Positions 1 to 9,063 are shown, numbered from the stretch's first letter. The stretch is 64,000 bases of DNA from an uncultured Ruminococcus sp. (GCA_945868475.1 CAMBLM010000009.1:60679-124678), one strand, 5' to 3'. Notes: a model not told the origin generated them from the letters alone. A program made the numbers and translations.

Positions 1-1
1 G

Positions 2-568
2 ATCGCCGCAGCGACCTATCTTTCCTGCGCAGCTTGCGCAAAGGGTGAGATAATACTGAAAAAATGCAGTCCCAAGCACCTTGATTCGGTGCTTTCCGTG
101 CTTGAACAGCTCGGCTGCAGCATAAGCTGCACCGATGATGAGATATTTTTCAGCGGAAAAGAACCTCTCCACCCGATAGATATAATACGGACGATGGTCT
201 ATCCGGGATTTCCGACCGACTGCCAGGCTTTTATAATGTCAGCCGCTTGCATTGCGCAGGGAACGACAGTCTTTGTCGAGAATATTTTCGAGAACCGCTA
301 CCGTCACGCCGAAGAGCTTCGCCGAATGGGTGCGAATATCCGTGTGGAGGGCAAAGTCGCCGTTGTTGAAGGTGTGAAAAAACTCTACGGCGCAAAAGTC
401 TGTGCTCCCGATCTGAGGGGCGGCGCAGGACTTGTTGCGGCTGCACTTTGTGCCGAGGGCAAAACCGAAATTTCGGGCATTAAGCACATCGACCGAGGAT
501 ATGAAGATATCGAAAGCGTGCTGACGGGCGTCGGTGCAGATATCAAAAGGATAACATACAGACTTTAA
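2..568 (+). CDS. murA: UDP-N-acetylglucosamine 1-carboxyvinyltransferase, C-terminal part
   Basis: This is the C-terminal ~188 residues of the enolpyruvyl transferase that commits UDP-GlcNAc to peptidoglycan synthesis in the cytoplasm. The reading frame is already open at base 2, so the start lies outside the window. Visible family signatures are YPGFPTDCQ, the ENIFENRYRHAEEL stretch, the DLRGGAGLV motif of the EPSP-synthase fold and the terminal HIDRGYEDIE segment. The catalytic Cys loop is upstream and not visible. It ends 20 bp before ftsQ, so it belongs to a cell-wall/division cluster with ftsQ and ftsZ. The assignment is secure; which MurA paralogue it is cannot be told. Confidence 0.95.
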   Translation: MAAATYLSCAACAKGEIILKKCSPKHLDSVLSVLEQLGCSISCTDDEIFFSGKEPLHPIDIIRTMVYPGFPTDCQAFIMSAACIAQGTTVFVENIFENRYRHAEELRRMGANIRVEGKVAVVEGVKKLYGAKVCAPDLRGGAGLVAAALCAEGKTEISGIKHIDRGYEDIESVLTGVGADIKRITYRL

Positions 569-588
569 AAGAAAGAAGGAATCATACT

Positions 589-1545
589 GTGGCAAACGGA
601 AGATCAAAAGGCGGATATCTGGGCATTGCTGCGTTTGCCGCTGTTATAATTTTTCTGATACTTTCAACTACCGTTTTCTTTAAAATAGACACGATAACGG
701 TCAAGGGCAGTTCGATTTACACTGCGGAGGAAATTTGCGCCGCTTCGGGAATAAAAAGCGGAAACAATCTCATCCGCACGAATATGAGCAAGGCGGCCGA
801 AAACATCGAAAACACACTTATCTACATAGAAACAGCCGAGCTGAAGCGTTCGTTCCCATCGGGCGTTATCATCACCGTAAGACCCTGCCGCGAAGCGATA
901 AGCGCAGAATACGAGAACGGCTTCTGCCTTTTGAGTGAAAAGGGAAAAGTTCTGAAAACATCGGAAACACCTTTTCCCGACACTATCGTCATCTACGGCG
1001 CAAGGACCAAGCAGGTCACTGAGGAATTGGCTGAAACCGAAGCTTCGTCAAGCACGGGCAACGTTACCTCCGCGACGGAAAAGGACGAAGCCGTGACCGA
1101 AGACAGCGGCGAAACAACGCCTGTCCCGACAGTAGGCTCGCACTTTGAATGTACAAAAGCTAACCGAACGGATATCTTCTACCGCCTTGTAAACGTTGCG
1201 AAAAGTTCATTTTCGGGTCTTGCGAATGATTTCGATATGACCGATCATCACAATATAAGCTGCGTTTATGACGGCAGGATAACCGTTGAATTCGGTGCTG
1301 TCACCGAACTTGACTACAAGATAAAGTTAGCTTCGGAAATTCTGAAGGATAAGATCGGCAAAAAGACCGAAGGGACTCTGCGTATGCTTTCGGGCGGCGC
1401 ATCATTCATAGACAAGGCAGGCATCGAGCAGAACGAGCTGACCTACGAGAATAATCTCGCCGCTCAGAATGCCCCCGAAACAGAGGCGGCAGCGGACGAA
1501 AATACGCCCGAGCAGACCTCTTCGGATGTTGTTCATTTTGAATAA
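589..1545 (+). CDS. ftsQ: Cell division protein FtsQ/DivIB
   Basis: A 318-residue single-pass membrane protein of the divisome. A short basic cytoplasmic tail is followed by one membrane segment (about residues 10-31) and an extracytoplasmic POTRA domain (about 33-100, with the IDTITVKGSSIYTAEEI-type opening). A Thr/Glu-rich linker (about 140-185) and a C-terminal beta-domain-like region ending in an acidic tail follow. The start is GTG at 589, chosen because GAAAGAAGGA lies 9 bp upstream and no ATG gives the membrane segment. In Firmicutes FtsQ/DivIB partners FtsL and FtsB and regulates septal synthesis. The position between murA and ftsZ is the classical dcw arrangement with ftsA missing. 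Confidence 0.9.
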   Translation: MANGRSKGGYLGIAAFAAVIIFLILSTTVFFKIDTITVKGSSIYTAEEICAASGIKSGNNLIRTNMSKAAENIENTLIYIETAELKRSFPSGVIITVRPCREAISAEYENGFCLLSEKGKVLKTSETPFPDTIVIYGARTKQVTEELAETEASSSTGNVTSATEKDEAVTEDSGETTPVPTVGSHFECTKANRTDIFYRLVNVAKSSFSGLANDFDMTDHHNISCVYDGRITVEFGAVTELDYKIKLASEILKDKIGKKTEGTLRMLSGGASFIDKAGIEQNELTYENNLAAQNAPETEAAADENTPEQTSSDVVHFE

Positions 1546-1597
1546 CTCATATTTAAAATAAATTAATCAAATTATTAAGTATTTTTCAAAAAAAGAC

Positions 1598-1626
1598 TTG
1601 CAATAATGTGCAAAATATGATAAAAT
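1598..1626 (+). promoter_or_regulatory. Sigma-A-type promoter for ftsZ
   Basis: TTGCAA (1598-1603), a 17-bp spacer and TAAAAT (1621-1626) lie about 70 bp before the ftsZ start. The AT-rich 150-bp gap after ftsQ suggests ftsZ has its own promoter. Inferred from sequence only. Confidence 0.6.
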
Positions 1627-1696
1627 GTATATTGTATTAATGTGCAGTTTCATATACTGTTTGCAGTTATATTCATATATAGGAGGAAGTTAAAGC

Positions 1697-2791
1697 ATGG
1701 GCGGTTTTGTTCTTGATAATGAAAATGATATGTTTGAGCCCGATGTCAACATAAAAGTCGTAGGTGTCGGCGGAGGCGGCGGCAACGCTCTTAACTGCAT
1801 GGTCGTTGCAGGCATCAAAGATGTTGACTATATCGCTGTAAATACCGATGCAAAGGCACTCCATTCCTCAAAGGCTTCTCACAAGGTACAGATCGGTGAA
1901 AAGCTCACACGAGGAAGAGGTGCGGGAAACAAGCCTGATGTCGGTGAACGCTCCGCTCAGGAAAATAAGGACGAGATCGCTGCTGCTCTCAAGGGTGCAC
2001 AGATGGTCTTCATCGCAGCAGGTATGGGCGGCGGCACAGGTACAGGTGCAGCTCCCGTTGTTGCAGAGATCGCTCAGGAACTTGATATCCTTACAGTTGC
2101 CGTTGTTACAAAGCCTTTCAACTTCGAGCAGAAGGCTAAGATGATACAGGCAGAAAAAGGTATCGAAGAACTCAAAAAGCACGTTGACTCCCTCATCGTT
2201 ATCCCTAACGAAAGACTTCTCGTTGGCTCCGAAAAGCCGCTCACAATGAAAGAATCCTTCGCAATGGCTGATGATATCCTCAAAACGGGCGTTAAGTCCA
2301 TCGCTGAACTTATCACAGTTGAAGGTATGATAAACCTTGACTTTGCCGATGTTGAAACAACAATGAAGAACGCAGGCTATGCTCACATGGCCATCGGTCA
2401 CGGCTCAGGCAAGGACAAGGCTCAGGAAGCTGCAAATGCAGTTATCACTTCCCCGCTTCTCGAAACTTCGATCAGCGGTGCTACAAGATTGCTTGTTAAT
2501 ATCGTTATGTCCGAAGATGTACTCGCATCGGATGTTGATATGGCTACAAAGCTCATCTCCGAAGCTGCCGATCCTAATGTCAGCATGATCTTCGGTACTT
2601 CGTTCGATGAAACTCTCCAGGACGAGATAAACATCACCGTTATCGCAGCAGGTTTTGTCGGAATGGACAATCCCGATGCCGTTCCCGAAGAAGCTGCTCC
2701 TGCCGAGCAGGCTCCGGCTGCTCCTGAACAGAAAACAAGCAGTGCTATCGACGACTACTCCGCACTTTTCCAGATTTTCAACGACCGCTGA
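1697..2791 (+). CDS. ftsZ: Cell division GTPase FtsZ
   Basis: The 364-residue tubulin homologue that polymerises at midcell and recruits the divisome. The glycine-rich N-terminal nucleotide-binding loop (VVGVGGGGGNALN, about 21-33) and the tubulin signature GGGTGTG (111-117) are intact, as is the T7-loop/synergy region (NLDFADVETTM). An Ala/Pro/Glu-rich linker leads to a C-terminal peptide, DDYSALFQIFNDR, that only loosely matches the usual conserved FtsZ tail. AGGAGGA at 1681 fixes the ATG. Codon use is that of a highly expressed gene. Confidence 0.98.
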   Translation: MGGFVLDNENDMFEPDVNIKVVGVGGGGGNALNCMVVAGIKDVDYIAVNTDAKALHSSKASHKVQIGEKLTRGRGAGNKPDVGERSAQENKDEIAAALKGAQMVFIAAGMGGGTGTGAAPVVAEIAQELDILTVAVVTKPFNFEQKAKMIQAEKGIEELKKHVDSLIVIPNERLLVGSEKPLTMKESFAMADDILKTGVKSIAELITVEGMINLDFADVETTMKNAGYAHMAIGHGSGKDKAQEAANAVITSPLLETSISGATRLLVNIVMSEDVLASDVDMATKLISEAADPNVSMIFGTSFDETLQDEINITVIAAGFVGMDNPDAVPEEAAPAEQAPAAPEQKTSSAIDDYSALFQIFNDR

Positions 2792-2886
2792 GCAGGGTGT
2801 CCTGCGGCAGGTTCGCGTCACGCTTCAATCGTTTCGCTTGTATGCATCGGAATTAGTTGTGTTCGCGAACAAAATAATTTAATACA

Positions 2887-2920
2887 AAAGGGGCGCACAG
2901 GATTAGTGCGCCTTTTTATT
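2887..2920 (+). terminator. Rho-independent terminator after ftsZ
   Basis: A GGGCGCAC/GTGCGCC hairpin followed by TTTTTATTT, about 100 bp after the ftsZ stop. Confidence 0.85.
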
Positions 2921-3263
2921 TGATTTTTAACATATCCCATGTCGGATTATTTTCTGACCTATGTAAATTTTTCCCGTTTTATACTAATCTTTAATCGTTC
3001 TGCAGACAGAACGCTGCCAATATAGGAAAGCGACCGCAGGCTGGCTGTCACAAGACAAGGGAACTTGACGACGAGTGTTTGCGTTATAGCTGTCGAATTT
3101 GTCTATAGATTGGTTGAAGATCGGTATTAATACCAAACACCAATAAAATACAGCAAAAACCATTTGACTAAAAAGCAGAAATATGCTATAATAAATAGAG
3201 TTTTGTCCGAAACCGCTTCGGGCAAAAACGCAATTTCATATAAAAACGTGGTGATGCCAAAGA
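2921..3263. promoter_or_regulatory. Intergenic region with promoter for the FecR-domain pair
   Basis: No gene is seen in this 340-bp stretch. A promoter TTGACT (3164-3169), 17-bp spacer, TATAAT (3187-3192) reads toward 3264. Around 3130 the motif TACCAAACACCAATAAAATA resembles the terminal repeat of the 100-bp MITE at 6970, but no matching partner was found, so this may be a solo relic. Confidence 0.55.
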
Positions 3264-4370
3264 ATGAAATTCGATGAATTTATCCATGATAATCTAAAGA
3301 TCATACTGATAGCAATTGCCGCTCTTTTCGCCGTAATAGTCGGCGCGGTCGCTTTAAGCGTTGCATTCGGCGGCGAAACTACCCGAAATCTGACGATAAG
3401 CGAGATAAGCGGCGACGTTGTGATAATACGCGGCGAAAAACAGTTCTACGCCAACAAGCGGACTGTTCTGCAAAGCGGCGATGTTATCAACACGGCGGAA
3501 AACGGAAATGTCCGCGTCAGGATAGACAGTGACAAGTATATTTCGGTCGAGCCGAACAGTGCTGTTTATGTTTTCTACACCAATGTTTCGGACAAAGGTG
3601 AGGTATCCGTCAACATTGCAGGCGGCGCAGTCACCTGCCAGCTCAACAAACCTTTGAAAAAGAGCGAAAAATTTCGCGTTCTTACTCCAAACGCCGCTGT
3701 AAACGTCCGCGGAACTGTCTTCCGAACGGAATTCAGCTACGAAAGCAAGTATATGGGCTATGAAAACGTAATGCTCACCCATGTTCAGGATTTTGAGGGG
3801 CAGGTCTTGCTCCAGCTTTACGGAACGGACGGCGAAAAGGTCGAAGACCCCATGCTTCTTACCGAGCGGACGGGTGCTGAAATGATATCGGCTGACAGCT
3901 TCGCACAGTATGGTTATCTTAATTATGATATCAATATTTATGACCTCAAAGAGATCACAATAAAGGAGCTTATAAGGATAAGCGGCGAAAAAAATCTCGC
4001 CTACAGCCTTGAAGAACTCAACTCCGCATTCCGCGCGGTCAGCCAGAGCAACGCTCTGACCGAAACGGTGACAGTTTCGCAGGAAACAACGACCTCGGAA
4101 ACGACCGCTCCGCCGACCGGAACAACGACAACACGCGAAACTGCGGTCACAACTCCCGGCACGATCGAAACAGTTCCGCCGGAAACCGGAACTCAGATCA
4201 CTCCGGGTACAACGCTTGAAACACACATCTACACAACGTTCCCCGGTCCTAAATGGTGGCAGATGCCAAACCCGAACCCCGACCCTTGGGACGACTACAG
4301 CGTTGATGATTATTTTGACGACTATGACCTTAACAACACAAGCGAAGAAACCACTGAATTTGAACATTGA
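3264..4370 (+). CDS. FecR-domain membrane-anchored protein
   Basis: 368 residues. A short cytoplasmic stretch and one membrane helix (about 12-34) are followed by an extracytoplasmic FecR-like domain (about 40-200) with the GDVINTAENGNVRVRI and TPNAAVNVRGTVFRTEF motifs. A Thr/Pro-rich linker (about 270-330) ends in a Trp/Asp-rich tail. FecR domains in Gram-positives are extracytoplasmic sensor or ligand-binding modules, often without a FecI sigma factor. The downstream gene has the same architecture, with its start 17 bp after this stop, so the two form an operon. The ligand is unknown; a cell-envelope role is inferred from the location next to division genes. Confidence 0.75.
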   Translation: MKFDEFIHDNLKIILIAIAALFAVIVGAVALSVAFGGETTRNLTISEISGDVVIIRGEKQFYANKRTVLQSGDVINTAENGNVRVRIDSDKYISVEPNSAVYVFYTNVSDKGEVSVNIAGGAVTCQLNKPLKKSEKFRVLTPNAAVNVRGTVFRTEFSYESKYMGYENVMLTHVQDFEGQVLLQLYGTDGEKVEDPMLLTERTGAEMISADSFAQYGYLNYDINIYDLKEITIKELIRISGEKNLAYSLEELNSAFRAVSQSNALTETVTVSQETTTSETTAPPTGTTTTRETAVTTPGTIETVPPETGTQITPGTTLETHIYTTFPGPKWWQMPNPNPDPWDDYSVDDYFDDYDLNNTSEETTEFEH

Positions 4371-4387
4371 CCGAAAGGAAGTATAAA

Positions 4388-6151
4388 ATGAAAAAGCTCA
4401 ACATACCGCTTATACCTGTCATCACAGGTTCGCTCGCACTTATCGCGGTCATTGCTGTAATGATCGTCCTCTTCGGCGGCAAGTCAAGCGCAGGACTTTA
4501 CATAACCGAAGCCACCGGAACTGTAGGCATCACCTCTGCCGATGAATCGGTTCAGGCAGATTCGAGTGCCGCACTCAAAGAGGGTGACGTTATCACGGTC
4601 GGCGAGGGCGCAAGCTGCAAGATCGTGTATAGAACAAAGAAAAACGCAGACGATATCTATATGGTTCTTTCCGAAAACACTCAGGCAGTCCTCACTGCCG
4701 AACCCAAGAGCAAGGACGGCGGTGAGCTTCTCCTCAACCGCGGTTCAGTCATCTGCAACTTCACCGAGCTTGACAAGACTCAGATAAACATTCGCACAGC
4801 CGATGCAAAGATCTACCCATCGGGAACTGTTTCCAAAGTTGCTTGGCTGACAGAGGAGTTCAGCTCCTACACAGATGTTTATGCTTTTATGGGAAATGCA
4901 AAGATCCAGCTTTACGACGTTCAGGGCAACGCTGTAAATACCCCCGAATTTCTTGCTGAAAAGCTTGCAGGTCGTGTAACAACAAACGACCTCGGACCTG
5001 TTTTTTCTTACCTCAACATTCAGTTCCCTCTCACCGATCTTACGGCAAAAGATCTCAAAAATCTTATCACGATAAGCCAGCTCAATGAAAACTTCACCTA
5101 CACTACCGACGAACTTAAAGCTGCATATTCCAATGTTTCCGGCGGCGAAGATATCGAAGACGAAACGACCGTTACAAGCTCCGAAGCTATTCAGACAGCA
5201 GAACCTATCGAAACCACTTCAACAGGTCTTGTTACTGATGAACCTAACCATGAGATAACTCTCCCGAACAACAACAACACAACGACCTCAGCTACAACAC
5301 AGCCGCAGACAACGACCACCACAGCAAAGCCTGCCGAAACAACAAGCGGCAATGACGGCGATATTGAAGAAACTCCCGAACCGACCGACCCAAGTACGAC
5401 TCACACTGTTACAATTATCATCGGTGAAGATGAGATCGTTCAGGAAGTCGAACACGGCGGCTCTGCCGATATGCCTGCCGACCCCGAAATAAGCGGCAAG
5501 ACCTTTGTCGGCTGGGACAAGGACTACAGCAACATCACCGAAGATACCGTTATCACAGCTATTTTCAAGGACGGTGACAGCACAGGCACTGACGTTTATC
5601 ACAATGTTACTATCGTTATTGCAGACCGCGAAACCACCATTCAGGTCAAGGACGGCGAAGCAGCTCCTCTTCCAAGCACCGTGAACATTGAAGGATACAC
5701 CTTCAAGGGTTGGGATAAGGACTACTCCTCTATCCACTCCGATATGACGATAACAGCTATCCTTGAACCGAATTCAACCGTAAAAACACAGTACACCGTC
5801 ACATTCATGGTCGGCGGAATACCTTATCTTACCTTGGTCGAAGCCGGCGGAAATGCCATTGCTCCTATCACTCCCACTGTTGATGCCGAGGGCAACGAAT
5901 TCATCGGCTGGGACAAGTCGCTTCTCAACATCAATTCCGATATGACCATCACGGCAATGTTCGCTTCGCCCGAATACACCGTAACATTCGTTGTCGAGGG
6001 CATCAGCTACCCTGTCAAAGTCAAGAAAGGCGAAACTGCCGTTGTCCCCGTAAATCCTACGACAGACAGCCTCGGAAGAACCTTTATCGGCTGGGATTCT
6101 TCATTCACAAACGTTCAGAGCAATCTGACCGTAAATGCGATCTTTATGTAA
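4388..6151 (+). CDS. FecR-domain protein with InlB B-type repeats
   Basis: 587 residues. The ATG at 4388 follows GAAAGGAAG; a TTG at 4367 in frame has no ribosome binding site and overlaps the preceding stop. A membrane helix (about 8-30) is followed by a FecR-like domain (to about 210), a Thr-rich linker with many ACA/ACC codons (about 255-345) and four C-terminal repeats. Each repeat has the pattern VTF..G....V..G..A..P....G.TF.GWD....I..DMTI.AIF, typical of Listeria/Bacteroides InlB B-repeats found on surface proteins. No LPXTG or S-layer motif follows. It is probably a surface-exposed envelope or adhesion protein tethered by its N-terminal helix. Confidence 0.78.
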   Translation: MKKLNIPLIPVITGSLALIAVIAVMIVLFGGKSSAGLYITEATGTVGITSADESVQADSSAALKEGDVITVGEGASCKIVYRTKKNADDIYMVLSENTQAVLTAEPKSKDGGELLLNRGSVICNFTELDKTQINIRTADAKIYPSGTVSKVAWLTEEFSSYTDVYAFMGNAKIQLYDVQGNAVNTPEFLAEKLAGRVTTNDLGPVFSYLNIQFPLTDLTAKDLKNLITISQLNENFTYTTDELKAAYSNVSGGEDIEDETTVTSSEAIQTAEPIETTSTGLVTDEPNHEITLPNNNNTTTSATTQPQTTTTTAKPAETTSGNDGDIEETPEPTDPSTTHTVTIIIGEDEIVQEVEHGGSADMPADPEISGKTFVGWDKDYSNITEDTVITAIFKDGDSTGTDVYHNVTIVIADRETTIQVKDGEAAPLPSTVNIEGYTFKGWDKDYSSIHSDMTITAILEPNSTVKTQYTVTFMVGGIPYLTLVEAGGNAIAPITPTVDAEGNEFIGWDKSLLNINSDMTITAMFASPEYTVTFVVEGISYPVKVKKGETAVVPVNPTTDSLGRTFIGWDSSFTNVQSNLTVNAIFM

Positions 6152-6177
6152 AACTTTTATTTAAAAGGAGAAATTCA

Positions 6178-6966
6178 ATGTTCAATAAAAACGCTATAAA
6201 AAAGACGGCTGTAATTATGGCAGCCGTAATGAGCGCTGCAATGCTTCTCAGCGGCTGCAAAGGCACAAGCACAGTAGACGATGACAATGCACTCGTTAAT
6301 GCGATCAAGGAGCAGGACGCTGCAAATGCCGCCAAAAATCAGGATGCAGTTATCCACAACTTTGAAATGCCGGAAATCGGTGAAAAGATCGCTGTTATCA
6401 CTGTCAAGGACTACGGCGACATCAAGATCAAGCTCTTTCCCGAGGTTGCATCAAAGGGCGTTGAGAACTTCACGGGACTCGCAGATATGGGTTACTATGA
6501 CGAGCTTATTTTCCACCGCATCATCAGCAACTTTATGATACAGGGCGGTGACCCAAAGGGCAACGGCACAGGCGGCAAGAGCATTTGGGGCGACCAGTTC
6601 GACGGCGGCGTCCCCGAGGGACTTTACCATTTCAGCGGCGCGGTCGCATACGCAAACAGCGGCTCGACCTCCACGGACGGCAGCCAGTTCTACATCGTAA
6701 ACACGCCCGAGGGTTATCTCCAGAACACCTGCGAGGAGCTTATGCAGTATGACCCATCAACATATTCATGGCCACAGAACGTTGTTGAAATGTACAACGA
6801 AAAGGGCGGCACACCGTTCCTCGACGGCAGCTACACAGTTTTCGGACAGGTTTTCGAGGGACTTGACATCGTTCGTGAGCTTGGAAACGTTGAAACCGAC
6901 TCTAACGACAAGCCTTTGAAGCAGGTCCAGATGGAATCCGTAAAGATCGTTGATTATGAGGGCTGA
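6178..6966 (+). CDS. Cyclophilin-type peptidyl-prolyl cis-trans isomerase lipoprotein
   Basis: 262 residues. A lipoprotein signal peptide ends in the lipobox LLSGC with Cys27. The cyclophilin domain spans about 70-258, with FHRIISNFMIQGGDP and GSQFYI motifs intact; the FHR and GSQF residues form the proline-isomerase active site. It would act on the outer face of the membrane as a folding catalyst for exported proteins. AAAGGAG precedes the ATG. It lies 26 bp after the InlB-repeat protein and could be co-transcribed with it. Confidence 0.92.
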   Translation: MFNKNAIKKTAVIMAAVMSAAMLLSGCKGTSTVDDDNALVNAIKEQDAANAAKNQDAVIHNFEMPEIGEKIAVITVKDYGDIKIKLFPEVASKGVENFTGLADMGYYDELIFHRIISNFMIQGGDPKGNGTGGKSIWGDQFDGGVPEGLYHFSGAVAYANSGSTSTDGSQFYIVNTPEGYLQNTCEELMQYDPSTYSWPQNVVEMYNEKGGTPFLDGSYTVFGQVFEGLDIVRELGNVETDSNDKPLKQVQMESVKIVDYEG

Positions 6967-6969
6967 TAA

Positions 6970-7069
6970 TACTAAATACCAATAAAATAAAGGAAAAAAT
7001 CTGTGCCGAAATCCTATATATTCGAGATTATCGGCTTGATTTTTTCTAAATTTTAAACGGTGTTTAGTA
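6970..7069. mobile_element. 100-bp IS630-type MITE
   Basis: Exactly 100 bp, beginning TACTAAATACCAATAAAATA and ending with the imperfect inverse (TACTAAACACCGTTTAAAAT on the other strand). Both ends start with TA, the target of IS630/Tc1 elements. An inner stem (GCCGA/TCGGC flanked by AAAAAATC/GATTTTTT) means it also works as a possible bidirectional terminator directly after the cyclophilin gene. The termini match the intact end of the IS630 remnant near 41509. Confidence 0.75.
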
Positions 7070-7159
7070 TAAGACCTAACAAAACGGAAATGCCTTTGCA
7101 CGGAAAACATTAGTGCAAAGGCATTTTTCGTATTTTTCAAACTTTTTTGTCAAAACCCC

Positions 7160-7188
7160 TTGACAAAATTATTGTAATGAGCTATAAT
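7160..7188 (+). promoter_or_regulatory. Promoter of tRNA-Pro
   Basis: Consensus TTGACA (7160-7165), 17-bp spacer, TATAAT (7183-7188), 11 bp before the tRNA 5' end. Confidence 0.9.
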
Positions 7189-7199
7189 AATATAGTCGT

Positions 7200-7276
7200 C
7201 GGGGTGTGGCGCAGATTGGTAGCGCGCTACCTTGGGGTGGTAGAGGCCGTGGGTTCAAGTCCCGTCACTCCGACCA
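7200..7276 (+). tRNA. tRNA-Pro(GGG)
   Basis: 77 nt including an encoded CCA. The acceptor stem CGGGGTG/CACTCCG closes with one G-U pair. The anticodon stem CTACC/GGTAG holds the loop TTGGGGT, giving anticodon GGG, which reads CCC/CCU. The T-arm GTGGG-TTCAAGT-CCCGT is canonical. Confidence 0.97.
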
Positions 7277-7277
7277 T

Positions 7278-7311
7278 AAGACCTTGCAGATCATCTGCAA
7301 GGTCTTTTTTG
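7278..7311 (+). terminator. Terminator after tRNA-Pro
   Basis: AGACCTTGCAGA/TCTGCAAGGTCT hairpin followed by TTTTTT. Confidence 0.9.
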
Positions 7312-7531
7312 TTATACAATTCCTTGACATTTTCTCCATCGTATGCTAAAATCAGTTCAGACGATCAATTTTATCAAAAGAGGTTTATTTTATGCTTTCC
7401 CTCGGAGCAGCGGGCGACGCTCGTTTCAATTGAATCGTTCAGCTTTTCCGTAATTATGATAGTGCTTTCACCTCTTGCAGGATTCGTTTTCACTTATTGG
7501 TGATAATACCAAAAGCCAATAAAAATATAGC
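7312..7531 (+). other. Intergenic segment with promoter-like sequence, possible gene remnant
   Basis: A TTGACA (17 bp) TAAAAT pair begins near 7324 and is followed by AAGAGG and a 13-codon reading frame (about 7392). Further on, a frame encodes a short hydrophobic tail (SFSVIMIVLSPLAGF) ending at 7503. This may be the relic of a membrane protein. From 7505 the motif TACCAAAAGCCAATAAAAAT resembles a MITE terminus. No gene is claimed. Confidence 0.3.
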
Positions 7532-7568
7532 AAAAAGCAGTACCGAACGCAAGTCCGATACTGCTTTT
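7532..7568 (-). terminator. Terminator of the cysteine desulfurase gene
   Basis: AAAAGCAGTA/TACTGCTTTT hairpin. In the minus direction it follows the stop codon and is trailed by TTTTTGCTATATTTTT. Confidence 0.8.
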
Positions 7569-7569
7569 G

Positions 7570-8712
7570 TTATTTTGTCTTGGCAAGATTTTCATAGCCG
7601 TCAATAATACCGTTGACGAGAGCGTTTATGTCGCCATTTGTGGTTTCACGGCAGATCGATACTCGGATAGCGCTGTCGGCAAGCTTGTCGGGAACGCCCA
7701 TTGCTGTCAGCACGGAGCTGTGTGCGCCCTTTGAGCAGGCCGAGCCGCTCGAAACGTACACTCCCCTGCTTTCAAGGTGGTGGAGCATTATCTCCGAGCG
7801 TATGCCCTCGACCGAGAAGTTCAGCACATACGGTGAATGATCGTCAAGGCTGGAGTTGAGCTTCACATACGGCAGCTTTGCAAGGCTTTTTACCATATAA
7901 TCGCACACTATCTCGGCGTTGCTGTAGGCTGTTGACATTGTCGGAAGCATTGATTTTACCGCTGCGCCGAAGCCTGCAATGAGCGGTACTGATTCCGTTC
8001 CCGAGCGGAAGCCTTTCTCCTGACCGCCGCCGCATATAAGCGGTGCGATCCTTATTCCGTTTCTCACATAAAGTGCGCCTACGCCTTTTAGTGCGTTGAC
8101 TTTATGTCCCGAAACGACCACGCAGTCAGCCATAAGTGCCGCAGTTTTTATCGGCAGCTTCATAAACGCCTGAACGCAGTCGCAGTGGGTTATGCACTCG
8201 GGATATGTACGCTTTATCGCTGTAAAAATTTTCTTGACAGGGTTTATCGCGCCTGTTTCATTGTTAACATACATACACGAAGCAAGGAACGTGTTCTCAT
8301 CGACTGCCGCAACGAATTCGTCAGCGTCGATAACGCCGTTTCGGTTCGGAGCAATGCGAACGACCTCATACTCGCCGCTTTCTTCGAGTCTTTTTATCGG
8401 CTCTGCAACAGAGGGGTGTTCGATCGCGGAAACAACGATTTTTTTGCGGTTACGTTTGCCGTAATTTTTCGCCGCACCGAAAACGACGGTGTTGTTCGCC
8501 TCGGTCGCGCCCGATGTAAAAGTCACACACTTCGGTTCGCAGACGAGAGCCGCTGCGATAGCCTTTCTCGCCTCGGTAACCTCCTGCTCCGCTTCAAGTC
8601 CGAGCTTGTGGAGTGAAGACGGATTGCCGAATTTGTAAAGCATATTGTCAAGCACAGCCGACATTGCCGCTTCGCAGGGCTTTGTCGTTGCCGCATTATC
8701 AAGATAAACCAT
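7570..8712 (-). CDS. Cysteine desulfurase (NifS/IscS-like, class V aminotransferase fold)
   Basis: 380 residues. A PLP enzyme that removes sulfur from cysteine for Fe-S clusters, thiouridine or other thio-cofactors. The N-terminus VYLDNAATTKP, the PLP-binding SGHKVNALKG lysine loop and the mobile-loop cysteine in SSGSACSKGAHS are all present. The start is ATG at 8712, 10 bp after GAAGGGA; a TTG at 8721 is in frame but overlaps the binding site. No iscU, thiI or regulator is adjacent, so whether it serves Fe-S assembly or tRNA thiolation is open. It is transcribed alone and ends in its own terminator. Confidence 0.93.
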   Translation of the reverse strand: MVYLDNAATTKPCEAAMSAVLDNMLYKFGNPSSLHKLGLEAEQEVTEARKAIAAALVCEPKCVTFTSGATEANNTVVFGAAKNYGKRNRKKIVVSAIEHPSVAEPIKRLEESGEYEVVRIAPNRNGVIDADEFVAAVDENTFLASCMYVNNETGAINPVKKIFTAIKRTYPECITHCDCVQAFMKLPIKTAALMADCVVVSGHKVNALKGVGALYVRNGIRIAPLICGGGQEKGFRSGTESVPLIAGFGAAVKSMLPTMSTAYSNAEIVCDYMVKSLAKLPYVKLNSSLDDHSPYVLNFSVEGIRSEIMLHHLESRGVYVSSGSACSKGAHSSVLTAMGVPDKLADSAIRVSICRETTNGDINALVNGIIDGYENLAKTK

Positions 8713-9063
8713 TATTTTCAATTCCCTTCAAAGATATACTTCTTTTATTATACAACATTTCGCCGAAAATTCCAACATTCTTTGCAAAATTTTTTCTTTC
8801 AGCTTTTTCAACAACGAAAAAATTATATAAAAGCTTCTAATTGTATTAAATAACGAATTGCGATTTTCAGGTGCCGAAAAAGCTCCGATAAGATATACAA
8901 AATGCACATAAAGCCAAGCTTGTGCAGCCTTTTATATGCTCAAAACATAAATTTTTGTATAAAAATTAAACTTGGTTGACTATTTGCGAAAACGGGACTT
9001 CGGACTTATAATTAAATAATACCAATTAATTCAGTATGTATTGAATGGAAAGAGGAAGAAAAA
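8713..9063. other. Divergent intergenic region
   Basis: 350 bp, AT-rich, between the divergent cysteine desulfurase and ECF S-component genes. A CTTGGTTGACT element and a TATAATT near 9007 could form a promoter toward 9064, but their spacing is poor. The leader was inspected for preQ1, TPP and THF riboswitch cores and none was recognised. GAAAGAGGAAG precedes the ATG at 9064. Confidence 0.35.

Noticed and set aside
1868..2401. Antisense frame within ftsZ
   Set aside because: Mirror of the strong ftsZ codon bias; no homology.
2979..3127. Possible third MITE before the FecR genes
   Set aside because: The two ends match at only about 11 of 15 positions and no clean TA-flanked unit could be drawn.
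3354..4367. Long antisense frame opposite the first FecR-domain gene
   Set aside because: Its sequence is Cys/Arg/Phe-rich with no binding site, and the plus-strand frame has clear domains and codon bias.
7147..7503. 118-residue frame across tRNA-Pro
   Set aside because: It runs through the tRNA, its promoter and its terminator and has no binding site; a chance frame.
8713..9063. Riboswitch before the ECF S-component
   Set aside because: I looked for known vitamin riboswitch cores (preQ1, TPP, THF types) and found none.
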